Below, one piece after another: positions 1 to 12,446 of a DNA stretch of 64,000 nucleotides (the stretch's first letter is position 1; every line of letters begins with the position of its first letter). This DNA is from Tetragonia tetragonoides (taxonomy: Eukaryota; Streptophyta; Magnoliopsida; Caryophyllales; Aizoaceae): contig CM076140.1 of NCBI GenBank assembly GCA_038025085.1, forward strand, positions 126,501-190,500, in the 5' to 3' direction. Under the pieces are notes generated by a model. That model had not been told where the DNA came from. It searched no databases and saw only the letters and a list, made by a program, of their open reading frames with translations. The position numbers and the translations under genes are program-made.

Positions 1-2066
1 AAGATTTTGCAAATCATAACAAGTATTGAGGACGATATTCGTTATTACCAAAGAGATCTTCCAATTCCCACGAAGTGCATTGATGACTGCTAGATTCTCT
101 CCTTCCAGTGTCTCGCTTTGCGCACACCCTCTCTTATCCCTGATAGCTTCTACCAGAATTATGAACTTTGTATCACAAGACTTAGCACCCCAACTTCGGA
201 CACAAATGCCTACTGCCAGTTTCCCATCTTTATTTTTCCCCTATGTTACTCCGACTTGCCAAAATGAAGCCGTGTCACGGGTCAACCCTGAAGAGACTCA
301 TACAATCCTTAGACGTTCCCTTTGTCCGTAAAAATTTAGACCATTGCAACTTGTGGAGAAGAAATCAGTTGATACTTTGATCTAGGGTTCAATCAAAAGC
401 GCCAAATGTATTAGCTGATGAAGAGGAAAATGAGACCTTGGGCTTTTGGTTGCCTGAGAGAAACGAGCCACCCAGGTGTATCTCGGCTTCCAGGATTGCC
501 GACTGTTGATTGCTCGACAAAGGTGCTTTGCTGTTGAGAAAAGGGGAGGGGGCAGGAGGGATTTTCATCTATTCGGCCCTGGGTGCTTGTCTTGCCAGAA
601 CCCTTGGCACCATCTATGACCATCGTCGGATCTATTTTCGCTTATCTTACCCCTTTAGTCTCTCACGTCCTTCTCTGTACTTACTTGGTGGTGGTCTTGG
701 TCTTAGTTTGTCATCAGCATTATGGCTTTGTGCCTCTGTGGTGGACCTGATGATATTAATATGGAATATGTCATTTGGCTTTGTGCCTTTGTGGACCTTG
801 GAATTGTGTTGGAGTTTGGACTGTTTAGTTGAGGTTTGTGGAAGAACACTGAACATTAGTTGCATACATATTCTTTTTTCTTTTCCTGTCTCTACCTTCC
901 ATCTTTTTGAAAATTTTGGTTCTGGAAAATTAGGTAGACCTTAATCCTCCTATATTACTTGTGGGGGAGTCCCCAGATTTTGTCATTTTGCTACCTAAGG
1001 ATTCGACACAGCACACAAGGATCTACTCCATGTTGGATCTTTAAATCCGTGAGTCCGAGAAACATAAAACTTCCGGGGTTTATCTTTTTTCTTCTTGGCT
1101 TTAAAGGTTAAACCTCTTAATTCATCATATTCCGCATCCATCTTCGAAATATTTTTCATTCAGTAAATGGCTTTTCATATTCTTGGTTATAGAAGTACCG
1201 ATACTATTATAGTATTATTACTGAAAATGATTCTGTCTCTGCATACCAAACATTCCACCAACATTTACACGGGCAGGAGATGGGTGAATGCTTGAGTATC
1301 TCATTTATCTAGTAGATTTGTGGAGGTGCACTTGTCTTGATGTATGTCCTTGTGATAGGTCTACCAGTTCCTGTGCACAGGGGAGAGTCCTTAATCGGTA
1401 TTGCAAAATGACGTGATATCTTCATTTTTTTCTTGGGGTTGGGGGTAGGGGGAGGGGATGCTTATAAAGAGGCTATCTGGTGGGTGTTTTGGGCTCCACT
1501 TAAGATTATTGGGTACAAGTCTTAGAAATTGAACGTTATTGCCTGGCTGCCCTCACTGTATCTGCTATCCTTCTCTTGCTGTGCCATCTCTTTTTTTGAT
1601 TGAATTTTAGTTTGTTGTAATTATGCTCTTTTTTTTTTTCATTTTAATTGACTCAACCAGTATCTGAACTGTATTTTGTGCCATCTTTCTTGTCTGGAAA
1701 GGTAAGCTCTTGCCTGGTACCTTTGTGGTTTGTTTCTTCTCTCACTTCCAAACTGAAGTTTGATTTGGAAAATGCTTCTTGAGAGAATGGGTACCTTATT
1801 CCCCTCTCACGCCTGTGCAGCAAAACTGTATCTAACTATCCAATATGTGGGGTTACTTTTTTTTTTGATGCGAATATGTGGGGTTACTTGTAACATGAAA
1901 AATGCAGTCTTTTTATTGGGTTATTAATGATGTTTCTGACACCCCTCCCCGTACTAAGATGCCCATCGCAGGTTATGGATAGAATGTTTGCATGCCTATT
2001 CATGTCTTCACATTGCGTTGGAAATACAACAATCTGATCAAACTGCCTAATGTTTTGGATGTGCAG
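1..2066. other. Upstream/intronic sequence before the last BRM exon
   Basis: No exon is recognisable here. The right end is a clear intron 3' end (TTGGATGTGCAG at 2055-2066) joined to the BRM exon, so at least part of this stretch is BRM intron. The bromodomain-encoding sequence that should precede the exon is not visible, so the intron may exceed 2 kb or hold an insertion. Open frames at 26-331 and 510-944 have no family resemblance. A small imperfect duplication (GGCTTTGTGCCT...TGGACCT) occurs at about 725-802. Confidence 0.5.
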
Positions 2067-2711
2067 GTTAGGTGTGAAGCAAGGAAGGTGCATGATCTGT
2101 TTTTCGACATATTGACAATGTCTTTCCCGGACATTGATTTCCAGGAGGCCAAAAATGCAATATCCTTTTCTGGTCCAACAACTACATCAACTTCAACTTC
2201 TGCTGCTTTGCGATCAGCGGGTGCATCTCAAGGTAGAAAGCAGAGACTGATGAATGATGTTGAACGTGACATGAGCCCATCACCAAGCCAATCATTGCGT
2301 GGACCAGTTTTAGCAAACGAAGACATGAGGATGACGAGATCCCATTTGCCGGTAAAAGAATCAAGACTTGGTAGCAATGCCAGTAGCAGCCGGGACCAGG
2401 GACAGCAGCGTGATGAGTCTCCTCCTGTACTGACCCATCCTGGAGATTTGGTAGTTTGCAAGAAAAAGAGGAAAGACAGGGAGAAGCCTCTTGTGAATAC
2501 TAGGTCTGGGTCCTCCGGGCCTGTCTCTCCTCCTAGCATGGGTCGTAGTATCAGAAGCCCTGGTTCGGTATCGACCCCGAGGGAAACCAGATCATCCCAG
2601 CAGCAAAATCAGCCCGTTAATGGCAGCAGTAGTGGTGGCACAGTTGGGTGGGCGAACCCTGTAAAGAGATTGAGGACAGATGCTGGGAGGCGGCGGCCAA
2701 GCATTTTGTGA
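2067..2711 (+). CDS. BRM: ATP-dependent chromatin remodeller BRAHMA (BRM), last coding exon (partial)
   Basis: This is the C-terminal ~214 residues of the plant SWI/SNF ATPase BRM, the catalytic subunit of nucleosome-remodelling complexes in the nucleus. The exon follows a GTGCAG acceptor at 2061-2066 and begins VRCEARKVHDLFFDIL, the end of the bromodomain region. A low-complexity Ser/Thr/Pro/Gln-rich tail follows, with a basic nuclear-localisation-like block KKKRKDREK. The protein ends NPVKRLRTDAGRRRPSIL, which matches the BRM C-terminus as I remember it from Arabidopsis (KRLRTDSGKRRPSHL). The helicase and most of the bromodomain lie outside the window. An upstream in-frame start at 1992 falls in the intron and is not used. 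The downstream neighbour is a UBC4/5/6-type E2 gene on the opposite strand, as I recall for Arabidopsis At2g46020-At2g46030. Confidence 0.93.
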   Translation, partial: VRCEARKVHDLFFDILTMSFPDIDFQEAKNAISFSGPTTTSTSTSAALRSAGASQGRKQRLMNDVERDMSPSPSQSLRGPVLANEDMRMTRSHLPVKESRLGSNASSSRDQGQQRDESPPVLTHPGDLVVCKKKRKDREKPLVNTRSGSSGPVSPPSMGRSIRSPGSVSTPRETRSSQQQNQPVNGSSSGGTVGWANPVKRLRTDAGRRRPSIL

Positions 2712-3734
2712 TTTTTAAGTTTGAGTTTGGTGTATGATGCATTCAAAGGAAATGTGTTGCTGTTAATGTGTAGTCGCATATAGGGTAATTAGATCTGTAC
2801 AAGTTCAGCTAGCCCCCAACCCCCTCGTCCCAAAGGGAAAAAGGAAAACAAGAAGAGAAGGAAGACTCTTCTTTTCTACCCATTGTCTAACCATTTCCCC
2901 TTTGTTAAATATAAAGTGAGCATCATTACGACCACCACCCCACCCCCACCCCCATATCTCAAAATTTTCGTTTAAAAGCCCCTTTCGATCACAAATGTTT
3001 CTTTGGTGGATTTTCTACGTTGATTTCTTTGAATGTTCAGTGTGTTTGCTAACGATGAATTGGACATAGCTAGGGTGCGTGCACAATTAGGCTTTGATGT
3101 CTGGATTATTTTGGTGCTGGTGCTGGTGCTGGTGCTAGTGCTAGTGAGTATGAGATGTTTTTGGTGTATGTTGGCGAGTATTCAGGAAATACTGGTCGTG
3201 GTCGGTGGGTGTTGGCCTTTGCTTGCATAATTTGATGCTTTGTGCTACTGAGTGCTGATCTTTTGGGATGCTTGTTGGCGATTGGTCAGTGTTGAATGAT
3301 GATGAGGGATTGTGAGTGATGGTGGGTATTAAAAACAAGTCGTATTAAACCGACCCCAGGGGTTCAAGTTTTGCACCGGTCTAGATAGTACAATTTGTAC
3401 CAAGCGGCGGGTTATTGCAAACGACTTGAAAATGCAACGAGATATTATAAGTAATAGAGTAGTCTGGCTAATATGATCTACTGAGGTTCAGCTTTAGTCG
3501 CTTCGATTTGTTTTTCACCTCCTCTCAATTGCCCACTTTTGTCATGTCGAGTCTATAGAGGCTCGGCTAAAGGAGAAAAGGGGCACAAGGAGTCAAGGAC
3601 TAGTGACTACAGAGATAACAATAATAAGTCGTGTAAGTGAAGTAATAAGTAGGAAGAACAAGTCAACCGACCAAAGCGAAGTCCTCTGCGATTAAAAAAA
3701 ATATCCATGCCAAATTAGAAAAAGGGTAGAGTGC
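2712..3734. other. BRM 3' flank / intergenic
   Basis: Contains the presumed BRM 3' UTR (AT-rich, with C-rich runs near 2930-2955) and a short GGTGCT-type minisatellite at 3113-3148. No gene is seen. From about 3340 the composition changes toward the repeat array that follows. Confidence 0.6.
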
Positions 3735-3985
3735 CCATATCCCTTGTCCCAAAACCCAACACACTTGTCCTTGTCCCACCACCCATGTCCTAGAGTCTTG
3801 TCCCAACACCCATGACCTAGTGTCTTGTCTCAAGTCTCGGGGGCATTTTCCCAACGCCCATTGCTCACGGCCTTGTCCCAGCGCCTTGTCCCATGTCCCA
3901 AGGCCTTGTACTAGCGCCCATGTCCAGGGCCTTGTCCAAGCGGCGGAGTCTAAGAGCCTTGTTTCAGCACCCACATCCCATGAAT
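3735..3985 (-). repeat. GGGACATGGG-type minisatellite at the left outer edge of the 313-bp array
   Basis: Read on the minus strand, this is a degenerate minisatellite of short units built on GGGACAAGG, GGGACATGGG and GGCGCTGGGACAAG. The same motif reappears at the outer edges of the other array ends (12.89 and 32.55 kb), always in the same orientation relative to the 313-bp monomers. It therefore appears to be a defined terminal part of the repeat structure. A 103-codon open frame here is only a by-product of the repetition. Confidence 0.75.
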
Positions 3986-5371
3986 GAAATCAGAGTTCAA
4001 GGACCAGATTGATCTTTATAAGGCACCGAGGGCCCTCTTTGGTCTAAATAAAACTCTCGGGAAGTTTCGGCGAAAATCACAACCTGTCTCGAGAAACCGA
4101 AAAATGAAAGTTATAATCCACAATTTTTTAACTTTGAGAAGGCTCTGCAACGAAGGTTGATATTTTCCTACCAATGCACAGGGATATGGAAGGCTCTTGG
4201 GGTCAGTTATGGCGTCCCAATCAGTTTTGGACGACCATTTTACGGGACACAACCTATTAGGGCCCGTATACCGAAACCATGACTGAAATCAAAATTCGAG
4301 GATCCGTATCCGTATGACCTTTTCGAAACACTAGGGATCCTCTTAGGTCCCAAACTCACAATAGACCCCAAGGAAAAGTTACGGCAAAAATCACAACCGG
4401 CCTTGAGAAACCTAAAAATGAAGGCTACATATAGAATCCACGTTTTTGGGCATCCGGAAGGCCTCAGAATAAAGGTGGATATTTTTGCACCACATTGCAC
4501 AAGACTCACCCTAGGGTACATGAGAGGCCTTCAGAGTCGGTTGTGCGGTCCCTCTTAGGCTTAGATGATTGTTTTGCAGGACACACACTTTAAGAGGTGA
4601 AACACCGAAAACGTGGGTGAAATCGAAGTTCGGGGACTTGAAAACCTTCCAAAGACACAAAGAGTCCTTTTGAATCACAAGGGACTCTCGGAAAAAATTG
4701 GGCAAAAATTACAACCAGGCCCTTAAGGGTCGAAAAACTAAGGCCATAATTCATGATTTGGTAGGCTTCCGGAAGTCCTCGGAACGAGGGAGAATATTTT
4801 CTCACCACATCGCAAGGGACATCCTTAGGGGGACATGAGAAGTTCATGGTGTCGTTTTCGGGTCCGTGTTAGGCTTGAACGTTCGCTTTATGGGACACCC
4901 AATGTTAGTACCCGAACACCAAAATCGTGTAACCCTTATGTCATTCCCGGGGCACCGTGGATCCTCTTGGGCCACTTTGGACCCCCATGGAAATGTTTCG
5001 TGAAAAATTTGAATCGGCTTTGAGAAGCCGAAAAATGAAAGATATATATGTACATGGGTGAAATTGGAGTTCGGGGACCCGAATGACCATCCCAGGTGCC
5101 AGAGGTCCTCTAGGATGACGATAGACCCCCCCGGAAAAGTTTGGGGAATAACGACACCCGAGCCCCGGGAAGCCGAAAATCAAAGGCTATAATCCACGTT
5201 TTTCAGGCTTCCGGGAGGCCCCGGACGAAGGTGGATATTTCCGCACCACATCGCTAGGGACATCCCTAGGGAACATGGGAGACCCGTGAGGCACGTTATC
5301 GAGTCCCTGATAGACTTGTAAGGTTGTTTTTACGGAACACCAATGTAGGGCTTGAACAGCGAAAGCATGAG

Positions 5372-5588
5372 CAGGGGCGATCCACATGGGCGAATAGATA
5401 TGCACGTGCATACTTGTCTTGCCCAAAAAAAATTAAAAGTTTGCACTAAATACAACCCAAAAGTAAAGAAAACCAGAAGCCCAAATTTATATAACTTGCT
5501 ACATCAAATGAAAACACGGCCCAATTTGGAGAACCTTTATCCCTCCTCTTTTCTATTCCGTATCAGATAACTCAGATGTGAGGTCCCT

Positions 5589-5645
<57 letters not shown>

Positions 5646-6317
5646 GAATGATTTGACAGTAAAAAAAGTTTAAAAGCTCCACATCACAGGATAGCAACAA
5701 ATTAAAATAAACTACTCCGCGACATTTCTAACTATTCGGTTAGCGTCTTTCATTTAATGAATCACGCATTTTTCAAAGCATTACTATTCCTGAGTGCAGG
5801 TTCGGTGATTCATGCCATGTCGGATGAGCAAGATTTGCGGAAGATGGGGGGCTCGCCTCCTCGTTCCCTTTTACCTATGCCGTGATACTCATGGGCAGCT
5901 TATCTCTAATTGGATTTCCTATTCTAACTGGATTTTATTTTAAAGATGTGATCTTAGAACTCGCTCACACTAAGTATACCATTAGTGAGAACTTTGCTAA
6001 TTAAAAATATTCACAACCATGATAACTTGAGCACATCATTGTTAGCTATGCCATCCAGTCGTCCACGTGTGCTTGCTTTTCTTCTTTTCTATTCTTTTTT
6101 CTCAATTTTTAAGGGGAGATAACTCGGTAAGGTGTAAATTTATAATTCACAATAATTAGTTGGAGTTGATTTTTACAAGTGAAATTAGTTGGGATATTGA
6201 TGTTGGTTATGGGCCTGATGGCCGAGGGGTTGAGATATTAATTAGCCAATTAGGGTTCACCGCACCATACAAGAAAAAAAGTGCACATCCAATTTTATAA
6301 TCCTGGATCCACCACTG
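5372..6317. mobile_element. Non-autonomous hAT-like element inserted in a 313-bp monomer
   Basis: The left terminus CAGGGGCGATCCA and the right terminus TGGATCCACCACTG are imperfect inverted repeats of the CAGNGGCGGATCCA type found on plant hAT elements. The flanks are AGCATGAG (5364-5371) and AGCATGGC (6318-6325), an 8-bp target-site duplication with two mismatches. Both fit the monomer consensus GAAAGCATGGYTGATATCG, which is split exactly by the insertion. The 946-bp interior is AT-rich, contains a (CT)n tract at about 5594-5642 and has no transposase-like frame. Confidence 0.8.
5594..5642. repeat. (CT)n microsatellite
   Basis: About 24 uninterrupted CT units within the hAT-like insertion. 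Confidence 0.97.
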
Positions 6318-7189
6318 AGCATGGCTGATATCGAAATTCGGGGATCGTGGTGAACTTTCCGGGGCAACGAGGGTCCTCTAAGGTCATGATAGACCCCCCG
6401 GAGAAGTTTCAGCAAAAATGACACCCGGGCCCCGGGAAGCCGAAAACATAGGCTATAATCCACGTTTCTTTGGCTCCCAGGAGGCCCCGAACGAAGGTGG
6501 ATAATTTCGTACCACATCGCAAGGGACACCCCTAGGGAACATGGGAGGCCCCCAGGGCCCGTTATCAGGTCCCTGATAGGCTTGTAAGGGCGATTTTACG
6601 AAACACAAATGTAAGTGCTCGAACACCGAAAGCATGGGTGATATCAAAGTTCGGGGATCCTGTTCACCCACCCGGGACAGCGAGGGTCCTCTAAAGTCAT
6701 GATAGACCCCCAGGAGAAGTTTGGGCAAAAATGACACCAGGGCCCCGTGAAGCCGAAAACGTAGGTTATAATCCAAGTATTTTTGGCTCCTGGGAGGCCC
6801 TGAAAGGAAGGTGTATATTTTTGCACCATATTGCAAGGGACACTCCTAGGAAACATGAGAGGCCCACAGGGCCCGTTATCGGGTCCCTGATAGGCTTGTT
6901 GGGGCGTTTTTATGGAACACCAATGTAATGGCTCGAACACCGAAAGCATGGTTGATATCGAAGTTCTAGGATCCTGATGACACTCACGGGGCACCGAGTG
7001 TCCTCGAAGGTCATGATAGACCCCCGGTGAAGTTTGGCAAAAATGACACCCGGGATCGGGGAAGCCGAAAACGTAGGCTATAATCCACATTATTTTGGTT
7101 TTCAGGAGGTCCCGCAATGAATGTGGAAATTTTTGCACCACATCGCAACGAACACCCCTAGGAAATATGGGAGGCCCCCGGGGCTCATT

Positions 7190-10020
7190 ATCGGGTCCTT
7201 GATAGGATTCTAAGAGCGTTTTTACGGAACACCAATGTAAGGCATCGAACACCGAAAGCATGGTTGATATTGAAGTTCGGAGATCCTGATGACACTCCCG
7301 GGGCACCGAGTGTCCTCAAAGGTCATGATAGACCCCCCAGAGTATTTTGAACAAAAACGACACCCGAGCCGCGGGAAGCCGAAAACATAGGTTATTATCC
7401 ACTTTTTTTTGGCTCCCGGAAGGCACCAAAACGAAGTTGGATATTTTCGTACCACATCGCAAGGGACATCCCTAGGGAACATGGGAGGCCCACGAGGCCC
7501 GTTATCGGGTCCCTGATAGGCTTGTAAGGACGTGTTTACGGAGTACCAATGTAAGTGCGCGAACACCGAAAGCATGGGTGATATCGAAGTTCGGGGATCC
7601 TTTTCACCCTCATGGAGCACCGAGGGTCCTCTAAGTCATGATAGACCCCCCGAAAAAGTTTTGGCAAAAAAGTCACCCGGGCCTTGGAAAGCTGAAAACG
7701 TAGGCTATAATCCACGTTTTTTTGGCTCCCGGGAGTCCCCGGAACTAAAGTGTATATTTTTGCACCACATCGCAAGGGAAACCCCTAGGAAACATGGGAG
7801 ACCCCCGGCGCCCGTTATCGGGTCCCTGATAGGCTTGTAAGGGCGTTTTTATGGAACACCAATAAAAGGGCTCGAACACCGAAAGCATGGTTGATATCGA
7901 AGTTCGGGGATCCTGATGAAACTCACGGGGCACCAAGTATCCTCTAAGGTCATGATAGACCCACCGGTGAAGTTTGGGCAAAAATGACACCCGAGCCCCG
8001 GGAAGCCGAAAACGTAGGCTATAATCCACGTTTTTTTGGCTCCCGTGAGGCCCCGGAACGAATGTGGATATTTTTGCACCACATCGCAACGAACACTCCT
8101 AGGAAATATGGGAGGCCCCCGGGGCCCATTATTGGGTCCCTGATAGGATTATAAGAGCGTTTCTACGGAACACCAATGTAAGGCATCGAACACCGAAGCA
8201 TGGCTGATATCGAAGTTCGGGGATCCTGATGACATTCCCGGGGCAACGAGTGTCCTCAAAGGTCATGATAGACCCCCTCGAGTATTTAGAACAAAAACGA
8301 CACCTGAGCCCCGGGAAGACGAAAACATAGGCTATAATCCACGTTTTTTTGGCTCCCGGAAGGCACCAAAACGAAGTTGGATATTTTCGTACCACATCGC
8401 AAGGGACATCTTTAGCGAACATGGGAGGCCCACGGGGCCCGTTATCGGGTCCCTGATAGGCTTGTAAGGACGTTTTTACGGGATACCAATGTAAGTGCGC
8501 GAACACCGAAAGCATGGGTGATATCGAAGTTCGGAGATCCAGTTCACCCTCCCGGGGCACCGAGGGTCCTCTAAGGTCATGATAGACCCCCCGGAAAAGT
8601 TTGGGCAAAAATGATACCCGGGCCTTGGAAAGCTGAAAACGTAGGCTATAATCCACGTTTTTTTGTCTCCCGGGAGGCCCCGGAACGAAGGTGGATATTT
8701 TTGCACCACATCGCAAGGGACACCCCTAGGAAACATGGGAGATCCCCGGCGCCCGTTATCGGGTCCCTGATAGGCTTGTAAGGGCGTTTTTACGGAACAC
8801 CAATAAAAAGGCTCGAACACCAAAAGCATGGTTGATATTGAAGTTCGGGGATCCTGATGACACTCACGGGGCACCGAGTGTCCTCTAAGATCATGATAGA
8901 CCCACCTGTAAAGTTTGGGCAAAAATGACACCCGAGCCCCGGGAAGCCGAAAACGTAGGCTATAATCGACCTTTTTTTGGCTCCCGTGAGGCCCCAGAAC
9001 GAATGTGGATATTTTTGCACCACATCGCAACGAACATCCCTAGGAAATATGGGAGGCCCTCGGGGGCCCATTATCGGGTCCCTGGTAGGATTGTAAGAGC
9101 ATTGTTACTGAACACCAATGTAAGACATCGAACAGCGAAAGCATGGTTGATATCGAAGTTCGGGGATTCTGATGTCACTCCCGGGGCATCGAGTGTGCTC
9201 AAAAGTCATGATAGACCCCCCGAAGTATTTTGAACAAAAACGACACCCGAGCCCCGGGAAGCCGAAAACATAGGCTATAATCCTCGTTTTTTGGGCTCCA
9301 GAAAGGCACCAAATCGAAGTTGGATATTTTCGTACCACATCGCAAGGGACATCCCTAGGGAACATGGGAGGCCTACAGGGCCCGTTATCGGGTCCCTGAT
9401 AGGCTTGTAAGGACGTTTTTACGGAATACCAATGTAAGTGCGCGAACACCGAAAGCATGGTTGATATCGAAGTACGGGGATCTTGTTCACCCTCCCGGGG
9501 CACCAAGGGTCCTCTAAGGTCATGATAGACCCCCTGGAGAAGTTTTGGCCAAAATGACACCCGAGCCTTGGAAAGCTGAAAACGTAGGCTATAATCCACC
9601 TTTTTTTGGCTCCCGGGAGGCCCCGGAATGAAGGTGGATATTTTTTGCACCACATCGCAAGGGACACCCCTAGGAAACATTGGAGACCCCCGGCGCCCGT
9701 TATCGGGTCCCTTATAGGCTTGTAAGGGCGTTTTTATGGAACACCAATAAAAAAGCTAGAACACCGAAAGCATGGTTGATATCGAAGTTCGGGGATCCTG
9801 ATGACACTCACGGGGCACCGAGTGTCCTCTAAGGTCATGATAGACCCACCGGTGAAGTTCGGGCAAAAATGTCACCCGAGCCCCGGGAAGCCGAAAACGT
9901 AGGCTAATCCACGTGTTTCTGGCTCCCGTGAGGCCCCGGAACCAATGTGGATATTTTTGCACCACATCACAACGAACACCCCTAGGAAATATGGGAGGCC
10001 CCCGGGGCCCATTATCGGGA
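7190..10020 (+). repeat. Trimeric higher-order repeat (~942 bp, three copies) within the 313-bp array
   Basis: Three monomer variants alternate in fixed order. One variant has GGCATCGAAC or GACATCGAAC near 7243, 8184 and 9126. The second has GTGCGCGAACACCG near 7555, 8495 and 9438, together with the linked variants GAAGTTGGATATTTTCG and ACATCCCTAGGGAACATGG. The third has CCAATAAAA before the anchor (7859, 8800, 9743) and CCCCGGCGCCCGTTATC. Same-type monomers are 940-944 bp apart. Flanking monomers do not follow the cycle. Confidence 0.85.
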
Positions 10021-12446
10021 CTTGTAATGGTGTTTTTACGGAACACCAATGTAAGTGCTCAAACACCGAAAGCATGGGTTATATCGAAGTTCGGGGATCC
10101 TGATCACCCTCGCGGGGCACCGAGGGTCCTCTAAGGTCATGATAGACCCCACGGAAAAGTTTGGGTAAAAATTACACACGGGCCCCGGGAAGCCGAAAAC
10201 GTAGGCTATAATCCACATTTTTTTAGCTCCCGAGAGGCCCCGAAACGAAGGTGGATATTTTTGCACCACATCGCAAGGGACATCCCTAGGGAACATGGGA
10301 GGCCCGCGGGGCTCGTCATCGGGTCCCTGATAGGCTTATAAGAGCGTGTTTACGCAACACCAATGTAAATGCTCGAACACAGAAAGCATGGGTGATATCG
10401 AAGTTCGGGGATCCTGTTCACCCTCCCGGGACACCGAGTGTCCTCTAAGGTCATGATAGACCCCCCGAACAAGTTTGGGCAAAACTGACAATCGGGCCCT
10501 GTAAAGCCGAAAACGTAGGCTATAATCCACGTTTTTTGGCTCCCGTGAGGCTCAGGAACGAAAGTGGATATTTGCACCACATCGCAAAGGACTCCCCTAA
10601 GAAACATGGGAGACCCCCGTGGCCCATTATCGAGTCCCTGATAGGATTGTAAGAGCGTTTTTACGGAACACCAATATAATGGCTTGAACACCGAAAGCAT
10701 GGCTGCTATCGAAGTTCGGGGATCCTGATAACATTCCGGGGGCACCGAGTGTCCTCTAAGGTCATGATAGACCTCTCGAAGAAGTTTGAGCAAAAATGAC
10801 ACTCGGGCCCCGGGAAGCCGAAAACATAGGCTATAATCCACGTTTTTCGGGCTCCCGGGAGGCAGCGGAACGAAGGTGGATATTTTCGTCTCACGTCGCA
10901 AGGGACATCCCAAGGGAACATGGGAGGCCCCCTGGGCCCATTATCGGATCTTGTAAGGGCGTTTTTACGGAACACCAATGTAAGTGCTCGAACACCGGAA
11001 GCATGGGTGATATTGAAGTTCGGGGATCCTGATCACCCTCGCGGGGCACCGAGGGTCCTCTAAGGTCATGATAGACCCCACGGAAAAGTTTGCACCACAT
11101 CGCAAAGGATACCCCTAGGAAACATGGGAGGCCCACAGGGCCCATTATCGGGTCCCTGATAGGATTGTAAGGGCGTTTTTACGGAACACCAATGTAAGGG
11201 CTCGAACATCGAAAGCATAGTTGATATCGAAGTTCGGGGATCGTGATGACATTCCCGGGGCACCGAGTGTACTCTAAGGTCATGATAGGCCCCCGGGAGA
11301 AGTTTGAGCAAAAATGACACCCTGGCCCCATGAAGCCGAAAACATAGGCTATAATCCAAGTTTTTTTGGCTCTCGCGAGGCCCCGGAACGAAGGTGGTTA
11401 TTTTTGTACCACATCGCAAGGGACATCCATAGGGAACTTGGGAGGCCCCCGGGGCCCGTTATCGGATCCCTTATAGGCTTGTAAGGGCGTTTTTACAGAA
11501 CATTAATGTAAGTGCCCGAACACCGAAAGCGTGGGTGATATCGAAGTTCGGGGATCCTGTTCACCCTCCCGGTGCATCGAGGGTCCTCTAAGGTCATGAT
11601 AAACCCCTCGGAGAAGTTTTGTCAAAAAATGACACCCGAGCCTTGGAAAGCCAAAAACGTAGGCTAATCCACGTTTTTTTGCCTCCCAGAGGCCCCGCAA
11701 CGAAGGTGGATATTTTTGCACCACATCGCAAGGGACACTCCTAGGAAACATGGGAATCCCCCGGGGGCCATTATTGTGTCCCTGATAGGATTGTAAGGGC
11801 GTTTTCACGGAACACCAATGTAAGGGTTCGAACACCGAAAGCATGGTTGATATCGAAGTTCAGGGATCCTGATGACATTCCCGGGGCACCGAGTGTCCTC
11901 TAAGTTCATGATAGACCTCCCGGAGAAATTTGGGCAAAAATGACCCCCGAGCCCCGGGAAGCCGAAAACGTAGGCTAATCCACGTTTTTTGGCTCCGGGA
12001 GGTCCCGGAACAAAGGTTGATATTTTTGCACCACTTGGCACGGGACACCCCTAGGGGACATGGGAGGCCCCTGGGGTCGCTTATCCGGTCCCTGATAAGT
12101 TTGGAAGAAAGTTTTACAGGACACTGGTGTAAGATCTTGAACATCGAAGGCATGGGTGATATCGAAGTTTGGTGATACAGATGACCCTTCCAAAGCACCG
12201 AGGGTCCTTTAGGGTCATGATAGACCCCCAAGAGAAGTTTGGGCAAAACGACAACCTGGCCCCGGGAAGCCGAAAACGACGGTTATACAATCCGCGTTTT
12301 TCGGGCTTCCGAGAGACCCCCAAACGAAGGTTTATATTTTCGCACCGCATGACATGAGACACCCCTAGGGAACATAGGAGACCCCCAAGGTAGGATAGTG
12401 GGTCTTTGGTAGGCTTGGAAGGGCCTCTTATTGGATATTGAAGGCT

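Larger units (their letters stand above)
3975..12446 (+). repeat. Tandem array of ~313-bp GC-rich monomers, about 25 units, forward orientation
   Basis: A monomer recurs at near-constant spacing. The anchor GAACACCGAAAGCATGG (or variants) starts near 6621, 6935, 7247, 7561, 7874, 8188, 8501, 8815, 9130, 9444, 9759, 10061, 10375, 10686, 10990, 11204, 11518, 11830 and 12139, mostly 309-315 bp apart; one unit (10990-11204) is about 100 bp short. Other conserved blocks are TATCGAAGTTCGGGGATCC, GGTCATGATAGACCCCC, CCCGGGAAGCCGAAAACG and GGGTCCCTGATAGGCTTG. Units left of the hAT insertion (3975-5371) are the most diverged, and the interior (7.2-10 kb) is the most homogeneous, as in satellites homogenised by unequal exchange. 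Minus-strand open frames of up to 220 codons exist, but the period is not a multiple of three and no domain is recognisable, so I treat the array as non-coding. Confidence 0.93.

Noticed and set aside
26..331. 101-codon open frame at the window start, considered as a BRM exon
   Set aside because: Its translation does not resemble BRM or any other family, and the known BRM exon begins only at 2067.
6250..12250. Array of regularly spaced repeats considered as a CRISPR-like or protein-coding repeat system
   Set aside because: The repeats are contiguous ~313-bp monomers without unique spacers, in a plant nuclear context. The period is not divisible by three, frames break between units, and no domain is recognisable.
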